64,000 bases of DNA from Paenibacillus zeirhizosphaerae (lineage in GTDB: Bacteria > Bacillota > Bacilli > Paenibacillales > Paenibacillaceae): contig NZ_JAPCKK010000014.1 in assembly GCF_030705605.1 (NCBI RefSeq), positions 434,001 through 498,000 of the forward strand, given 5' to 3'. The position numbers and the translations under genes were made by a program. Of the stretch, positions 45,322-54,237 are shown one piece after another. The number at the start of each line of letters is the position of its first letter. Position 1 is the stretch's first letter. Below the pieces are notes generated by a model, which made no database searches, had not been told where the DNA came from, and was given only the letters and a program-made list of their open reading frames with translations.

Positions 45322-46224
45322 TCAGGCGTCCCGATGAAATCCAAGGTCGCGCAGCACGCGTTCCTGGTTGCGCCAGTCCTTCTTCACCTTGACCCATAAC
45401 TCCAGGAAAATCTTGGACCCCAGCAGCTTCTGAATATCCTGCCGCGCCTGCTTGCCGACTTCTTTAAGCAGGGCTCCCTGCTTGCCGATAATAATCCCTT
45501 TCTGCGAGTCCCGTTCCACATAAATTACAGCCGAGATGTGGACAACACCGTTGCTCTCCACTCGCATGTCTTCAATCATGACAGCTATGGAATGGGGAAC
45601 CTCCTCACGGGTCATGTGCAAAATTTTCTCCCGCACCAGCTCGGCAATGACAAACTGCTCGGGATGATCCGTCACCTGATCTTCGGGATAATATTGCGGG
45701 CCTGCGGGCAAATATTTCTCGATCTGCTCAAGCAGACGGTTCACATTATTACCCATTTTGGCCGAGATCGGCACAATTTCCGCAAAATCATACAGCTTAC
45801 GGTATTCTTCAATTAGCGGAAGCAGTGCTTCCGGCTCGATTTTGTCTATTTTGTTCAGCACGAGAATGACGGGGGTAGATACCTTCTTCATCTGTTCGGC
45901 GATAAATCGGTCACCGCCTCCCATGCCCTCCGACGCATCCACAAGAAACAGCACAGCTTCCACTTCGCCGAGGGTGTTGAAGGCTGTCTGATTCATATAA
46001 TCGCCCAGCTTAGATTGCCTTTTATGAATGCCTGGCGTATCCAGAAACACGATCTGCGTGTCCGAAGTCGTGTACACTCCGTGTATTTTGTTGCGGGTAG
46101 TTTGCGGTTTATCCGACATGATCGCAATTTTCTGGCCGATCACGTGATTCATTAATGTGGATTTTCCGACATTCGGTCTGCCGACAATCGCGACAAAACC
46201 TGATCTAAATTTAGCTTTACTCAT
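45322..46224 (-). CDS. era: GTPase Era
   Basis: A ribosome-assembly GTPase of 300 residues that binds 16S rRNA near its 3' end. G1 is GRPNVGKST at residue 16, G3 LDTPGIHK, G4 NKID and the C-terminal KH domain has [15 protein letters not shown]. The gene starts at ATG, seven bases after GGAGG. It lies downstream of cdd, dgkA and ybeY, the conserved operon order, and ahead of yqzL-recO. Confidence 0.97.
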   Translation of the reverse strand: MSKAKFRSGFVAIVGRPNVGKSTLMNHVIGQKIAIMSDKPQTTRNKIHGVYTTSDTQIVFLDTPGIHKRQSKLGDYMNQTAFNTLGEVEAVLFLVDASEGMGGGDRFIAEQMKKVSTPVILVLNKIDKIEPEALLPLIEEYRKLYDFAEIVPISAKMGNNVNRLLEQIEKYLPAGPQYYPEDQVTDHPEQFVIAELVREKILHMTREEVPHSIAVMIEDMRVESNGVVHISAVIYVERDSQKGIIIGKQGALLKEVGKQARQDIQKLLGSKIFLELWVKVKKDWRNQERVLRDLGFHRDA

Positions 46225-46283
46225 ATTCGTTCCTCCGACGCTCAGCGTCCTGTGTTCTTTTTATCCTTGGCAGTGCCCGGGTA

Positions 46284-46697
46284 TTATGATCGCCCTTTGT
46301 CCAGATCAGATGGCCCAAACGCTCCCGGCAGCAGCTCGGACAGGGTGGTTTCCTTCATATCCCCCTTTAAATTGCCCAAATAAACCGGCATATCCGGCGG
46401 ACACAGTTCTACCATAACCTGCCTGCACACACCGCATGGGGCAATCGGCTGTTCCGTATCCCCTACAACCGCCAGCGCTTTGAAGCTGCCCGGCTTCTGT
46501 CCTTGGGCTATCGCGCTAAAAAGGGCCGTGCGTTCGGCACAGTTACTCGGCCCATACGCGGCATTTTCAATATTACATCCGTGATGGATCTTCCCCTCGG
46601 CATCCAGCAACGCAGCACCAACACTGAAATGGGAATAAGGCACATATGCCTTATTCCGCGCTTTGACCGCTTCCTGCATTAACAACATTGGATCCAT
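46284..46697 (-). CDS. cdd: Cytidine deaminase
   Basis: Converts cytidine and deoxycytidine to uridine in pyrimidine salvage. The protein has 137 residues, the short homotetrameric form. The zinc ligands and catalytic Glu are visible: GCNIENAAYGPSNCAERTAL with the C-A-E core, and PCGVCRQVMVEL. The end carries an extra charged tail (SDLDKGRS). It follows dgkA and precedes era with 59 bases between. Confidence 0.95.
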   Translation of the reverse strand: MDPMLLMQEAVKARNKAYVPYSHFSVGAALLDAEGKIHHGCNIENAAYGPSNCAERTALFSAIAQGQKPGSFKALAVVGDTEQPIAPCGVCRQVMVELCPPDMPVYLGNLKGDMKETTLSELLPGAFGPSDLDKGRS

Positions 46698-46718
46698 TTC
46701 AACCGACTCCCCACCAAT

Positions 46719-47105
46719 TTAGATTGTATATAACCAATGCCGCAGCAAGGCCAACAAAGGTTGATAAAAAACGATTAGTCCTATAATGACAGCAAAAACC
46801 GCAGCCAGCAGCACAGCTCCGGCGGCGGTGTCTTTAGCTGCCTTGGCAAGCGGATGCGCATCAGGACTGACAAGGTCCACAACCGCCTCAACGGCGGTGT
46901 TGAGCAGCTCCGCCATCATGACCAAAGCGCAGGCTGTTATGATAAACAACCATTCCATTCGGGAGATATGGAACACTATACCCGCCGCAATAACACACAA
47001 GGATATGGCAGCATGCATCCTCATATTGATCTGCGTGCGAAGGGTGTACCTTATCCCTTCCAAGGCATAACGAAACGTAGATCTCCATGAATGGGGTGGC
47101 CTCAT
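46719..47105 (-). CDS. dgkA: Undecaprenol/diacylglycerol kinase DgkA
   Basis: A 128-residue membrane kinase with three membrane segments and the signature MMAELLNTAVEAVVDL plus AHPLAKAAKDTAAGAVLLA. In Bacilli it phosphorylates undecaprenol rather than diacylglycerol, feeding the carrier lipid of wall synthesis. Its ATG overlaps the ybeY stop codon by one base (TGATG), so it is translationally coupled. Confidence 0.93.
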   Translation of the reverse strand: MRPPHSWRSTFRYALEGIRYTLRTQINMRMHAAISLCVIAAGIVFHISRMEWLFIITACALVMMAELLNTAVEAVVDLVSPDAHPLAKAAKDTAAGAVLLAAVFAVIIGLIVFYQPLLALLRHWLYTI

Positions 47106-47602
47106 CAGCGTGTTAACCCCACTTCCGTGAGAACAGCCTCCTGCTTGCCCATCATTTCGGCTTCGCTGGCTTCATCCTGATGATCATATCCCAAGAGATG
47201 CAGGAAACCATGCACAAACAGAAATCCGATCTCCCTTTCCAGAGAATGGCCGTACTCCTCGCTTTGTGCCTTCGCCGTCTCTACTGAAATGATAATATCG
47301 CCAAGCACCTCAGGAAGGTCCGGTCCAGCCTCCTCTTCCCCGAGCTCATATACGATTTCCATTTCATCCTCCAGCCCTTCATTCATGGCAAAAGACAGCA
47401 CATCCGTCGGGCGGTCGATACCGCGGTACTGCTTGTTCAGCTCGTGAATCTGCTTGTCCGTAACAAAGGTAAGCGCCACCTCGCCATCCTCCACTCCTTC
47501 GACTTCCCCCGCTTTGCGGAGAAGCACCTCCAGGGTGGTAATGAGCGATTCACTAATATTCATTATTTCCTGTTCATTATTCCATGCCAATTGCAGGCTC
47601 AT
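47105..47602 (-). CDS. ybeY: Endoribonuclease YbeY (rRNA maturation)
   Basis: A 165-residue metalloprotein that matures 16S rRNA and controls ribosome quality. The zinc-binding motif HGFLHLLGYDHQDE near residue 131 carries the three family histidines, and DRPTDVLSFAMNE is also conserved. It is followed by dgkA with a one-base overlap. AAGGAG lies eight bases before the ATG. Confidence 0.96.
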   Translation of the reverse strand: MSLQLAWNNEQEIMNISESLITTLEVLLRKAGEVEGVEDGEVALTFVTDKQIHELNKQYRGIDRPTDVLSFAMNEGLEDEMEIVYELGEEEAGPDLPEVLGDIIISVETAKAQSEEYGHSLEREIGFLFVHGFLHLLGYDHQDEASEAEMMGKQEAVLTEVGLTR

Positions 47603-47637
47603 GCTTTACGCTCCTTTTGTTACGATCTTTCCTTGTG

Positions 47638-49887
47638 TTAGTGCAGCTTTTCGTTCGCTGCCTTCGGTTTTTCTTCCGGATATTCGATCCGTGAATGGAA
47701 TATGCCCATGACGGTTTCTTTCAGCGTTTGCGAGATGATTTCCAGCTCGCGCATGGTTAGATCGCAATCGTTGAACTGGTGATCGTCCAGCCGGCTTTTA
47801 ATAATCTTCTCGATCATCGTCTCGATCTGCTCAACCGTCGGCTTGCGCAGCGACCGTACCGCGGCTTCCACACTGTCAGCAATGCCCACAACAGCCGATT
47901 CCTTAGATTGAGCTTTCGGACCCGGATAACGGAAATCATCCTCCGTAAAATCAGGCTCTATTCCCCGCTCTTCCGCCAGCCGCAAAGCTTTATGATAGAA
48001 GTAATGGAGGAACGTGGTCCCATGGTGCTGTTCAGCGATATCCCTGATCGGTTTCGGAAGCTTGTAATCCTTCTGCATTTCAACGCCGTCCCTGGCATGG
48101 GCAATGATGATGGACTTGCTGAGCTTGGGGTCCATATTGTCATGCGGATTGTCCATCCCGTTCTGATTTTCGATAAAATACGAAGGACGTTTGGTTTTGC
48201 CTACATCATGATAGTATGAACCGACACGGCATAATAATCCGTTGGCTCCGATCGCTTCCGCGGCTGCCTCGGACAGGTTGCCGACCATGACGCTGTGATG
48301 ATAAGTGCCGGGTGTCTCGGTCAATAGCTTCCGCAGCAAAGGATGATTCGGGTTGGACAGCTCTACCAGCTTGAGGGCCGATAAAATACCAAACGTAGAC
48401 TCGAAAAAAGGCATCAACCCAATGACCAATATGGCAGTAAGCACCCCTCCGACAATAGCTCCTACGACCGAGTAAAGCGTCGTCATCTGCGTCCAATTCC
48501 CCTGATCGATCAACGCTAGGGATAACACAGACAGCGCACCGAAAATGCATACCATAATCGATCCTTTAAACAGTGTGGAGCGCTGGCTGGCCCGATGAAT
48601 TGTGAAGATGGCGGTAAGGGACACCACTACCGTAAACAAGCCATAATTAAAATCGAAAATTTGTCCCTGCCGTGCATTCAGGATGATGCTTGACAGAATG
48701 CTGATGATGACCGTACATATAAAAGCCAGCGACCTGTCCAGCAGCAGCGTAACCAGCATCGATCCAATCGCTACCGGGGCAAAATACCCGATATACGGCC
48801 GTTCACTCGTCTTCAGCACATTCGCAAGGAGCAGCACAACGATGGTGATGATGAAAATGAGTACAAGCATCAGAAGCTGCGCATTATTAAATTTGAACTG
48901 ACGGGAATCCGCTTGACGGATGTACATAAGGAGTCCGAGAGCCAGCAGACAGGAAAGCATGAGCAGTCCGAACTGCGGCCAATAGTTAATCTCGTCCTTG
49001 AGCAAATTGTTCTCATCGAGCAAAGTGTATATATCCTGGGTAATGATCTCACCCTTGTGGACTAGGATCTCCCCTTGATCGATATATACAGTGGGTGTAT
49101 TCTCACGCGCCTCGACCTTGGCAGTCTTGGTCGCTTCATCATCGTAAAATTTATTAGCCGTGATAACAAGCCTTGCCAGCTCCTGCACAACCTCACGGGA
49201 GGTGCGGTCACTCAGCGAACTGGTGCTGACCATTTCAGCCACCTTGGCTCTCGCTGTAGTAGCATCCGAAATCTGGTCATTCATCAGCCTAGTAACGATC
49301 TGGCGGGCAACCGGCTTCATTTCCGTAATGTTGTCCGAAGACAGACGCGGGATTTTGATGAAGGTTTCCTCAGGAATTTTGTAGGTTTGCTCGCTCGTCT
49401 TTTTAAGCACCTCATCCAGAAGCGTGTCCGGGTAAGCATCCGCATTTTTGCTGTTGTTGACAAAGTTCTTCACAGATTCAATTGCGCGCTGCGGAATTTC
49501 CTCTTTATAAATGGCCACCTTGTCTGCAGCTGAGATCTGATCATCCTGATTCAGCCGGTCGATGCGGTCCAAGATCGAAATCACCAGATTGTCGTTACGC
49601 ATCGGCACAATCGTATAAATATCCTGCACTTTTTCCGCCGCCTGCTCCTGCGCCTGCAGCGTAGCCTTATTGTTGGGCAACTGCATCGGGGCGACGATTT
49701 CTTTCTCGCTTGACGTATTCACACGTATATCGTAACGCTCGGGAAGTAGCCCCGGAGCCAGGCTGACATAGAAAAGAATCACCAAAAACAAAAACAGAAG
49801 ATAGCGTGTAACCACGCTATACTTCCATCCGTTCATTCTATACTGGGTCATCTTGCTGGTGCCTTTCGACAGCTCTTTCGGAGTCAT
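47638..49887 (-). CDS. pgpH: Cyclic-di-AMP phosphodiesterase PgpH (7TM-HD)
   Basis: A 749-residue membrane protein of the 7TM-HD family. After one N-terminal membrane segment there is a large extracytoplasmic domain (about 50-300), then seven membrane segments (about 305-500) and a cytoplasmic HD domain with YHHSVMVGNLSEAAAEAI, YYHDVGKTKRPSYF, NPHDNMDPKLS and EQHHGTTFLHYFY. PgpH hydrolyses c-di-AMP and so affects potassium and wall homeostasis. It is yqfF in B. subtilis, in the same order with phoH upstream. The start ATG follows GAGAGGGATT. Confidence 0.93.
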   Translation of the reverse strand: MTPKELSKGTSKMTQYRMNGWKYSVVTRYLLFLFLVILFYVSLAPGLLPERYDIRVNTSSEKEIVAPMQLPNNKATLQAQEQAAEKVQDIYTIVPMRNDNLVISILDRIDRLNQDDQISAADKVAIYKEEIPQRAIESVKNFVNNSKNADAYPDTLLDEVLKKTSEQTYKIPEETFIKIPRLSSDNITEMKPVARQIVTRLMNDQISDATTARAKVAEMVSTSSLSDRTSREVVQELARLVITANKFYDDEATKTAKVEARENTPTVYIDQGEILVHKGEIITQDIYTLLDENNLLKDEINYWPQFGLLMLSCLLALGLLMYIRQADSRQFKFNNAQLLMLVLIFIITIVVLLLANVLKTSERPYIGYFAPVAIGSMLVTLLLDRSLAFICTVIISILSSIILNARQGQIFDFNYGLFTVVVSLTAIFTIHRASQRSTLFKGSIMVCIFGALSVLSLALIDQGNWTQMTTLYSVVGAIVGGVLTAILVIGLMPFFESTFGILSALKLVELSNPNHPLLRKLLTETPGTYHHSVMVGNLSEAAAEAIGANGLLCRVGSYYHDVGKTKRPSYFIENQNGMDNPHDNMDPKLSKSIIIAHARDGVEMQKDYKLPKPIRDIAEQHHGTTFLHYFYHKALRLAEERGIEPDFTEDDFRYPGPKAQSKESAVVGIADSVEAAVRSLRKPTVEQIETMIEKIIKSRLDDHQFNDCDLTMRELEIISQTLKETVMGIFHSRIEYPEEKPKAANEKLH

Positions 49888-49902
49888 AGAGACAATCCCT
49901 CT

Positions 49903-50874
49903 CTATACTTGATTTTCGGCAGCATGGTCATAGGCTATAATGATTTTTTGAACCAGGGAATGACGCACGACATCTTCTTCCGCAAACTGTACGAACCCGA
50001 TCTCCTCAATGGAATTCAATATGGTCTTCGCTTCAATCAAACCCGATTTCTTGCCACGAGGCAGGTCAATCTGGGTAACATCGCCCGTGATCACCATTTT
50101 AGAACCAAAGCCGAGGCGCGTCAGAAACATCTTCATTTGCTCAGGCGTCGTATTCTGTGCTTCGTCGAGAATGATAAACGCATCATCCAGCGTGCGGCCC
50201 CTCATGTAGGCAAGAGGAGCAATCTCAATCAGGCCTCGTTCCAGCGCCTTGGCCGTCTGATCCGGTCCCATGACATCATACAAGGCGTCATAGAGCGGCC
50301 GTAAATAGGGATCTACCTTCTCCTGCAGATCGCCTGGCAAAAAGCCCAGATTCTCTCCCGCTTCCACAGCAGGACGGGTAAGTATAATCCGCTTGACAGA
50401 GCCTTCCTTGAGGGCGGCAACGGCCAGTACAACGGCCAGATACGTCTTGCCGGTCCCTGCCGGTCCGATGCCGAATACGACATCCCTTTTTTTGATCGTT
50501 GTAACATAGTGCTTCTGGCCAATCGTTTTCACCCGGATCGGCTTGCCGCGGAATGTCGTCGTAATCTCGCCTTTGAACAAGTCCAGCAACTGATCTGCTC
50601 TCAGATCCTTCGCAAGCTCTATAGCATAATGTATGTCCCGCTCACTCAGAACAAATCCATTGCGGATCAACTGCAGCAGCACGTCAAACAGTTGTTCCAG
50701 GATCTCGACCTCCTGCGGGCCGCCGTAGATGGCGATTTCCTCTGCCCGGGAATCGATCTTAGCCGGGATTTCCGTTTCGATTAATTTTAAGAAAGAATCC
50801 TGCGGGCCGAAAAGAGCCTGTCCCTCCCCCGCATTGTGCAAAGCAATTCGTATGCTGCGTTGTTGTTCAGCCAA
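49903..50874 (-). CDS. phoH: PhoH-family ATPase
   Basis: A 323-residue P-loop ATPase (YqfE/PhoH type) with Walker A GPAGTGKTYLAVVLAVAALK near residue 135, Walker B AFIILDEAQN, and the sequence GSKMVITGDVTQIDLPRG. There is no PIN domain, unlike the other PhoH protein in this window (18896-20227). It is linked to phosphate starvation by name, but a role in RNA metabolism, with ybeY nearby, is more likely. The start is TTG. It ends just before pgpH and starts just after yqfD. Confidence 0.93.
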   Translation of the reverse strand: MAEQQRSIRIALHNAGEGQALFGPQDSFLKLIETEIPAKIDSRAEEIAIYGGPQEVEILEQLFDVLLQLIRNGFVLSERDIHYAIELAKDLRADQLLDLFKGEITTTFRGKPIRVKTIGQKHYVTTIKKRDVVFGIGPAGTGKTYLAVVLAVAALKEGSVKRIILTRPAVEAGENLGFLPGDLQEKVDPYLRPLYDALYDVMGPDQTAKALERGLIEIAPLAYMRGRTLDDAFIILDEAQNTTPEQMKMFLTRLGFGSKMVITGDVTQIDLPRGKKSGLIEAKTILNSIEEIGFVQFAEEDVVRHSLVQKIIIAYDHAAENQV

Positions 50875-50880
50875 ATAGCC

Positions 50881-52074
50881 TCAATCTCCTCGGTTATAAA
50901 CTAACGGAAGCTCTTCCGCGATCTCTTGCTCTACCTCGAACAGCACTTTCATATAAACTTTACCATTCTCTTTCTTCTCATGCAAAATTTTTTGTCCTAA
51001 AATTTTCGTTCCCTTCCCGTATTTCGCCAAAATATGGGTCCTCGCTCTTGTCAATCCCAGCTCTTTGGCGGCCTGCTCAGATACCGCATGCTGCTGTTCT
51101 TGGGTCTCCATGACTCTTTCAGTCATCCAGCCGAACGGAAGCTTTACGGAACGCCAGGTCAGCGGGTCGTATTCTGTTACTGTATCCGCTGCAGCATAGG
51201 GGTCTTTACCGTACCCCCAGAACTGAACCGCCCGATTGCCCAGCACCAGATACAGCCGTTCCCTGCTCTCGCCGGTATAGGTCTTACTGCGCTGGACCAG
51301 AGGCGTTGAAATCTCGTATTCATGCCAGACTAGTCCCCGTACCTGCCCCTTGGCCACAACCTGCTCCTGGTTCTCCTCATCCCCGAGCGTACCAGATATG
51401 AGGATGTCGCCTCTCTTTACTCTTGTATTTTTTTGCACGACAGGTCTTCCCTGCTCGGCATAAATTTCGGTAATGACCGCGTCCGCCTTGCTAATCAGAT
51501 GACGGGGATCAAGCAGCGGTTTGGGTGCCGCCCTTGAAGCTTCTACGACCTGAATCGTAATGACGGTGCCCTGCTTTTCCACTCCGATCCACGAAGCATC
51601 CGGCAACTTGCGCATAAGATCTTTGGACAGCTTGTCCTGTCCTGCCAGCCGAAAGCTCCATTGCAAAGGATAAATCCCTTCCTCGCGGGCTGCCCGCAGC
51701 ACTTCTTCCGTCGTCAGACTCTCATTGCCCTTAACCTCTACCGTCCATATCAGTGAAGACATCATGTAGATGGCAACAAAAAATAGTAAGAGGCCGGCGG
51801 CAAAAAACTTCCGCCGTCCGAGGCGCGCGGCTATAAAGGGAAATCCCGTTCTCCGGGTTACATGCATCCGGCAGCCTGTCCGCCGCAGCAGCGGACGCAG
51901 GGAGAATACATCCGGAAGCAGGAGCTTCATTTCCGCACGGTTGCCGTTCAGCGGCCTGACATCCCAAACCGGGATTTGCCGCTTTGACAGCAGATTCACA
52001 AAGCTCTCCACCTGACCGCCAGTCACTTCTATAACGACCATACCGCGCAGGCGGGTTAAAGCCGGTTGTCTCAC
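50881..52074 (-). CDS. yqfD: Sporulation protein YqfD
   Basis: A 397-residue protein with a membrane segment at about 92-110 (FFAAGLLLFFVAIYMMSSLIW) followed by an extracytoplasmic part including GNESLTTEEVLRAA and WSFRLAGQDKLSKDLM, which resembles the POTRA-type domain of SpoIIIAH-associated proteins. YqfD is required for efficient sporulation, probably in engulfment and wall remodelling. It begins with GTG overlapping the yqfC stop codon (GTGA), so the two are coupled. Confidence 0.9.
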   Translation of the reverse strand: MRQPALTRLRGMVVIEVTGGQVESFVNLLSKRQIPVWDVRPLNGNRAEMKLLLPDVFSLRPLLRRTGCRMHVTRRTGFPFIAARLGRRKFFAAGLLLFFVAIYMMSSLIWTVEVKGNESLTTEEVLRAAREEGIYPLQWSFRLAGQDKLSKDLMRKLPDASWIGVEKQGTVITIQVVEASRAAPKPLLDPRHLISKADAVITEIYAEQGRPVVQKNTRVKRGDILISGTLGDEENQEQVVAKGQVRGLVWHEYEISTPLVQRSKTYTGESRERLYLVLGNRAVQFWGYGKDPYAAADTVTEYDPLTWRSVKLPFGWMTERVMETQEQQHAVSEQAAKELGLTRARTHILAKYGKGTKILGQKILHEKKENGKVYMKVLFEVEQEIAEELPLVYNRGD

Positions 52075-52364
52075 AGGTCCTCCCCCGTTCTTTCAATGTG
52101 GATGTCCGTAATCTCGCCTTCCACGCTGATTTCTTCAGGCAATATACTCCGAATCACAAGGTCGCTACCCCCTATCCGGAGTCTCCCGCGAGAGAGGGCA
52201 AGCAACAGCTCTTCCGGAGTAAAGCTCAGGACACCCCGATGGTTTTCGATATATAACTGTTTGCTGCCAATCAAAGTCAAGCGCGGCATATCCAAAAGAA
52301 TATCCTGCGGCAGGTCCAGCGCTTCACTCGTCCATTTGCGCAGCTTACGGCTGATCCGGGTCAT
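52071..52364 (-). CDS. yqfC: Sporulation protein YqfC
   Basis: A 97-residue protein with the family pattern LPQDILLDMPRLTLIG and YIENHRGVLSF. YqfC is made under sigma-E control and works with YqfD. The open frame extends far upstream, but that part lies inside the palindromic repeat, so the ATG at 52364, nine bases after AGGGGGA, is the start that fits the family length. The stop overlaps yqfD by four bases. Confidence 0.85.
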   Translation of the reverse strand: MTRISRKLRKWTSEALDLPQDILLDMPRLTLIGSKQLYIENHRGVLSFTPEELLLALSRGRLRIGGSDLVIRSILPEEISVEGEITDIHIERTGEDL

Positions 52365-52441
52365 TCGGGTGAGTCCCCCTTCCTGTACTAAACAACGTAT
52401 GCGCGGTCCGCAGTAAATATGTAGCCATACCCTGCATCTTC

Positions 52442-52568
52442 TGAGACGCTCCGAGAACGAAGCATTCCTGCAATCGCTATTGACCCTTCGCGCCAAAGGC
52501 GAACGCTCCGCTTTTCCGGAATTGCTTCGTTCTCTCCGCTGCTGCGTGCATACACCTACATGCAAAAA
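52442..52568 (-). repeat. Imperfect palindromic repeat, copy B (127 bp)
   Basis: The reverse complement of 26269-26395 with about eight mismatches. It again starts with TTTTTGCATG, next to the T run of a terminator hairpin, and contains the same GAGAACGAAGCA/TGCTTCGTTCTC inverted repeat. It fills most of the 263-base gap between the anchored hypothetical gene and yqfC; apart from the terminator I see nothing else there. Confidence 0.85.
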
Positions 52569-52598
52569 TAGGCCAACCAGAAGTTCTGGCTGACCTAT
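52564..52598 (-). terminator. Terminator after the anchored hypothetical gene
   Basis: A 15-base stem (ATAGGTCAGCCAGAA with TTCTGGTTGGCCTAT, two mismatches) is followed on the minus strand by TTTTTGC, which begins repeat copy B. Confidence 0.8.
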
Positions 52599-52627
52599 GA
52601 ATACAAAAATGATTCTTTTGTAATTTG

Positions 52628-53164
52628 CTACACGCCTTTTCGGCGGCGTTTCGCTTTGGGCGGTGACAAAATTTCCGACCAGATGATCCCGCTGCGGATT
52701 TCAGCCGTCCGAAAACGGGAAGCAGTCTCCAGTCTCTGTCCCTCTTCACCGTATACACTCAGTTCTCCACCTGTAATACGATCTAGCCTTTGCAGTACCC
52801 GCTGCCGTTCCTCTTCCATGGCACGGATTCGGCCCTCAAGCGTCGAATTTGCGTCCACATATTCGAGAGACTGCCCCTCGTCTAGGTCATCGGCAGCGGC
52901 GTTTCTGGTCGTATACTCGGCTGCTGTATTTTCATAAGGCTTCTTTTCGCGGAGGTCCCTGTCCACGAACACATATTCCGGCTCATCCTTGTCATCCTGC
53001 TTCGTTGTTCCGGGTGATGGGCGATCGACCGGTCCTCCGAATGACGGCATGTGACCGCCGCGTCTTTTGTGCTTTCCGCCAGAATTTGTCTTGCCCAGAA
53101 ACGAGAGTAGGGCAAACACAATGACGGCTACGAGATATAAGTGTTGCACAATCCATTCAATCAT
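52628..53164 (-). CDS. Membrane-anchored hypothetical protein downstream of floA
   Basis: A 178-residue protein with one N-terminal membrane segment (about 7-23, LYLVAVIVFALLSFLG) and then a long, very polar region with a Lys-rich stretch (KHKRRGG), Pro/Asp-rich linker and a possible coiled coil (STLEGRIRAMEEERQRVLQR). The end is basic (PPKAKRRRKGV). I do not recognise a domain. Its place directly after floA (34 bases) and before yqfC suggests a membrane-organisation role, but that is only context. The ATG follows AGGAAAGCGG. Confidence 0.72.
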   Translation of the reverse strand: MIEWIVQHLYLVAVIVFALLSFLGKTNSGGKHKRRGGHMPSFGGPVDRPSPGTTKQDDKDEPEYVFVDRDLREKKPYENTAAEYTTRNAAADDLDEGQSLEYVDANSTLEGRIRAMEEERQRVLQRLDRITGGELSVYGEEGQRLETASRFRTAEIRSGIIWSEILSPPKAKRRRKGV

Positions 53165-53197
53165 TCTGCATCACCGCTTTCCTACGGACTCTGCTTT

Positions 53198-54202
53198 TTA
53201 GCTGCGTTCATTCGGCTGGTTTGGTCCAGAGTTGTCATTCGGCTTGCCAAGCGACTCTCTCATCTGTGTATCGGCTTCGATATTCTGCATGTTAATATAA
53301 TCCATGACACCCAGATTACCATTGCGCAGCGCTTCCGCCATGGCAAGCGGCACCTGGGATTCAGATTCCACCACGCGCGCGCGCATTTCAACAACGCGCG
53401 CTTTCATTTCCTGCTCCTGCGCGACGGCCATGGCGCGTCGCTCCTCAGCCTTCGCCTGTGCAATCCGTTTATCCGCTTCAGCCTGCTCGGTCTGCAGGAA
53501 CGCGCCGATATTTTTGCCTACATCCACATCAGCGATATCAATCGATAAAATTTCAAACGCCGTACCGGCATCCAGCCCTTTGGACAGCACCGTCCGAGAG
53601 ATCGAATCCGGATTTTCCAACACATCCTTATGCGTGCCACTGGAGCCAACCGTGGTTACGATGCCTTCGCCTACACGGGCAATAATCGTCTCTTCACCGG
53701 CGCCACCAACCAATCGGTCGATGTTCGCGCGTACGGTAACACGTGCTTTAACCTTGACCTCAATACCGTCCTTGGCCACCGCGGCAACGATTGGAGTCTC
53801 AATCACACGCGGATTAACACTCATTTGCACCGCCTGCAGAACATCGCGTCCCGCCAGATCGATGGCAGCTGCCCGTTCAAATTCCAGCGGAATATCGGCA
53901 CGCTGGGCGGCAATCAGGGCATTTACAACACGATCTACATTACCACCCGCTAGAAAGTGACTCTCCAACTGATTGATCGTCAGGCCAAGCCCTGCCTTGG
54001 TCGCTTTAATAAGTGGGTTAACGATTCTGCTTGGCGTTACCCGGCGCAAGCGCATCGCAACAAGTGTAATAATTCCGACCCGTACCCCTGAGGCCAGCGC
54101 GGAAATCCACAGCATGACCGGAAAAAAGCTGAAAAATACGCTAATCACGATAATCGCTACGACAGCAATCAGCAAAACACTAATCAAACCCGAATCCATC
54201 AA
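53198..54202 (-). CDS. floA: Flotillin-like protein FloA
   Basis: A 334-residue SPFH-domain protein with an N-terminal membrane hairpin region ([20 protein letters not shown]) and the flotillin motif [20 protein letters not shown], ending in a coiled coil and a Pro/Asn-rich tail. Flotillins form membrane microdomains and affect secretion and envelope organisation. B. subtilis FloA is YqfA, next to yqeZ (the NfeD-family gene) as here. The likely start is TTG at 54202, ten bases after GGAGG; an ATG follows directly. Confidence 0.93.
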   Translation of the reverse strand: MMDSGLISVLLIAVVAIIVISVFFSFFPVMLWISALASGVRVGIITLVAMRLRRVTPSRIVNPLIKATKAGLGLTINQLESHFLAGGNVDRVVNALIAAQRADIPLEFERAAAIDLAGRDVLQAVQMSVNPRVIETPIVAAVAKDGIEVKVKARVTVRANIDRLVGGAGEETIIARVGEGIVTTVGSSGTHKDVLENPDSISRTVLSKGLDAGTAFEILSIDIADVDVGKNIGAFLQTEQAEADKRIAQAKAEERRAMAVAQEQEMKARVVEMRARVVESESQVPLAMAEALRNGNLGVMDYINMQNIEADTQMRESLGKPNDNSGPNQPNERS

Positions 54203-54237
54203 AGTTCATCATCCTCCAATTTGTTAGCCTTCTATCT

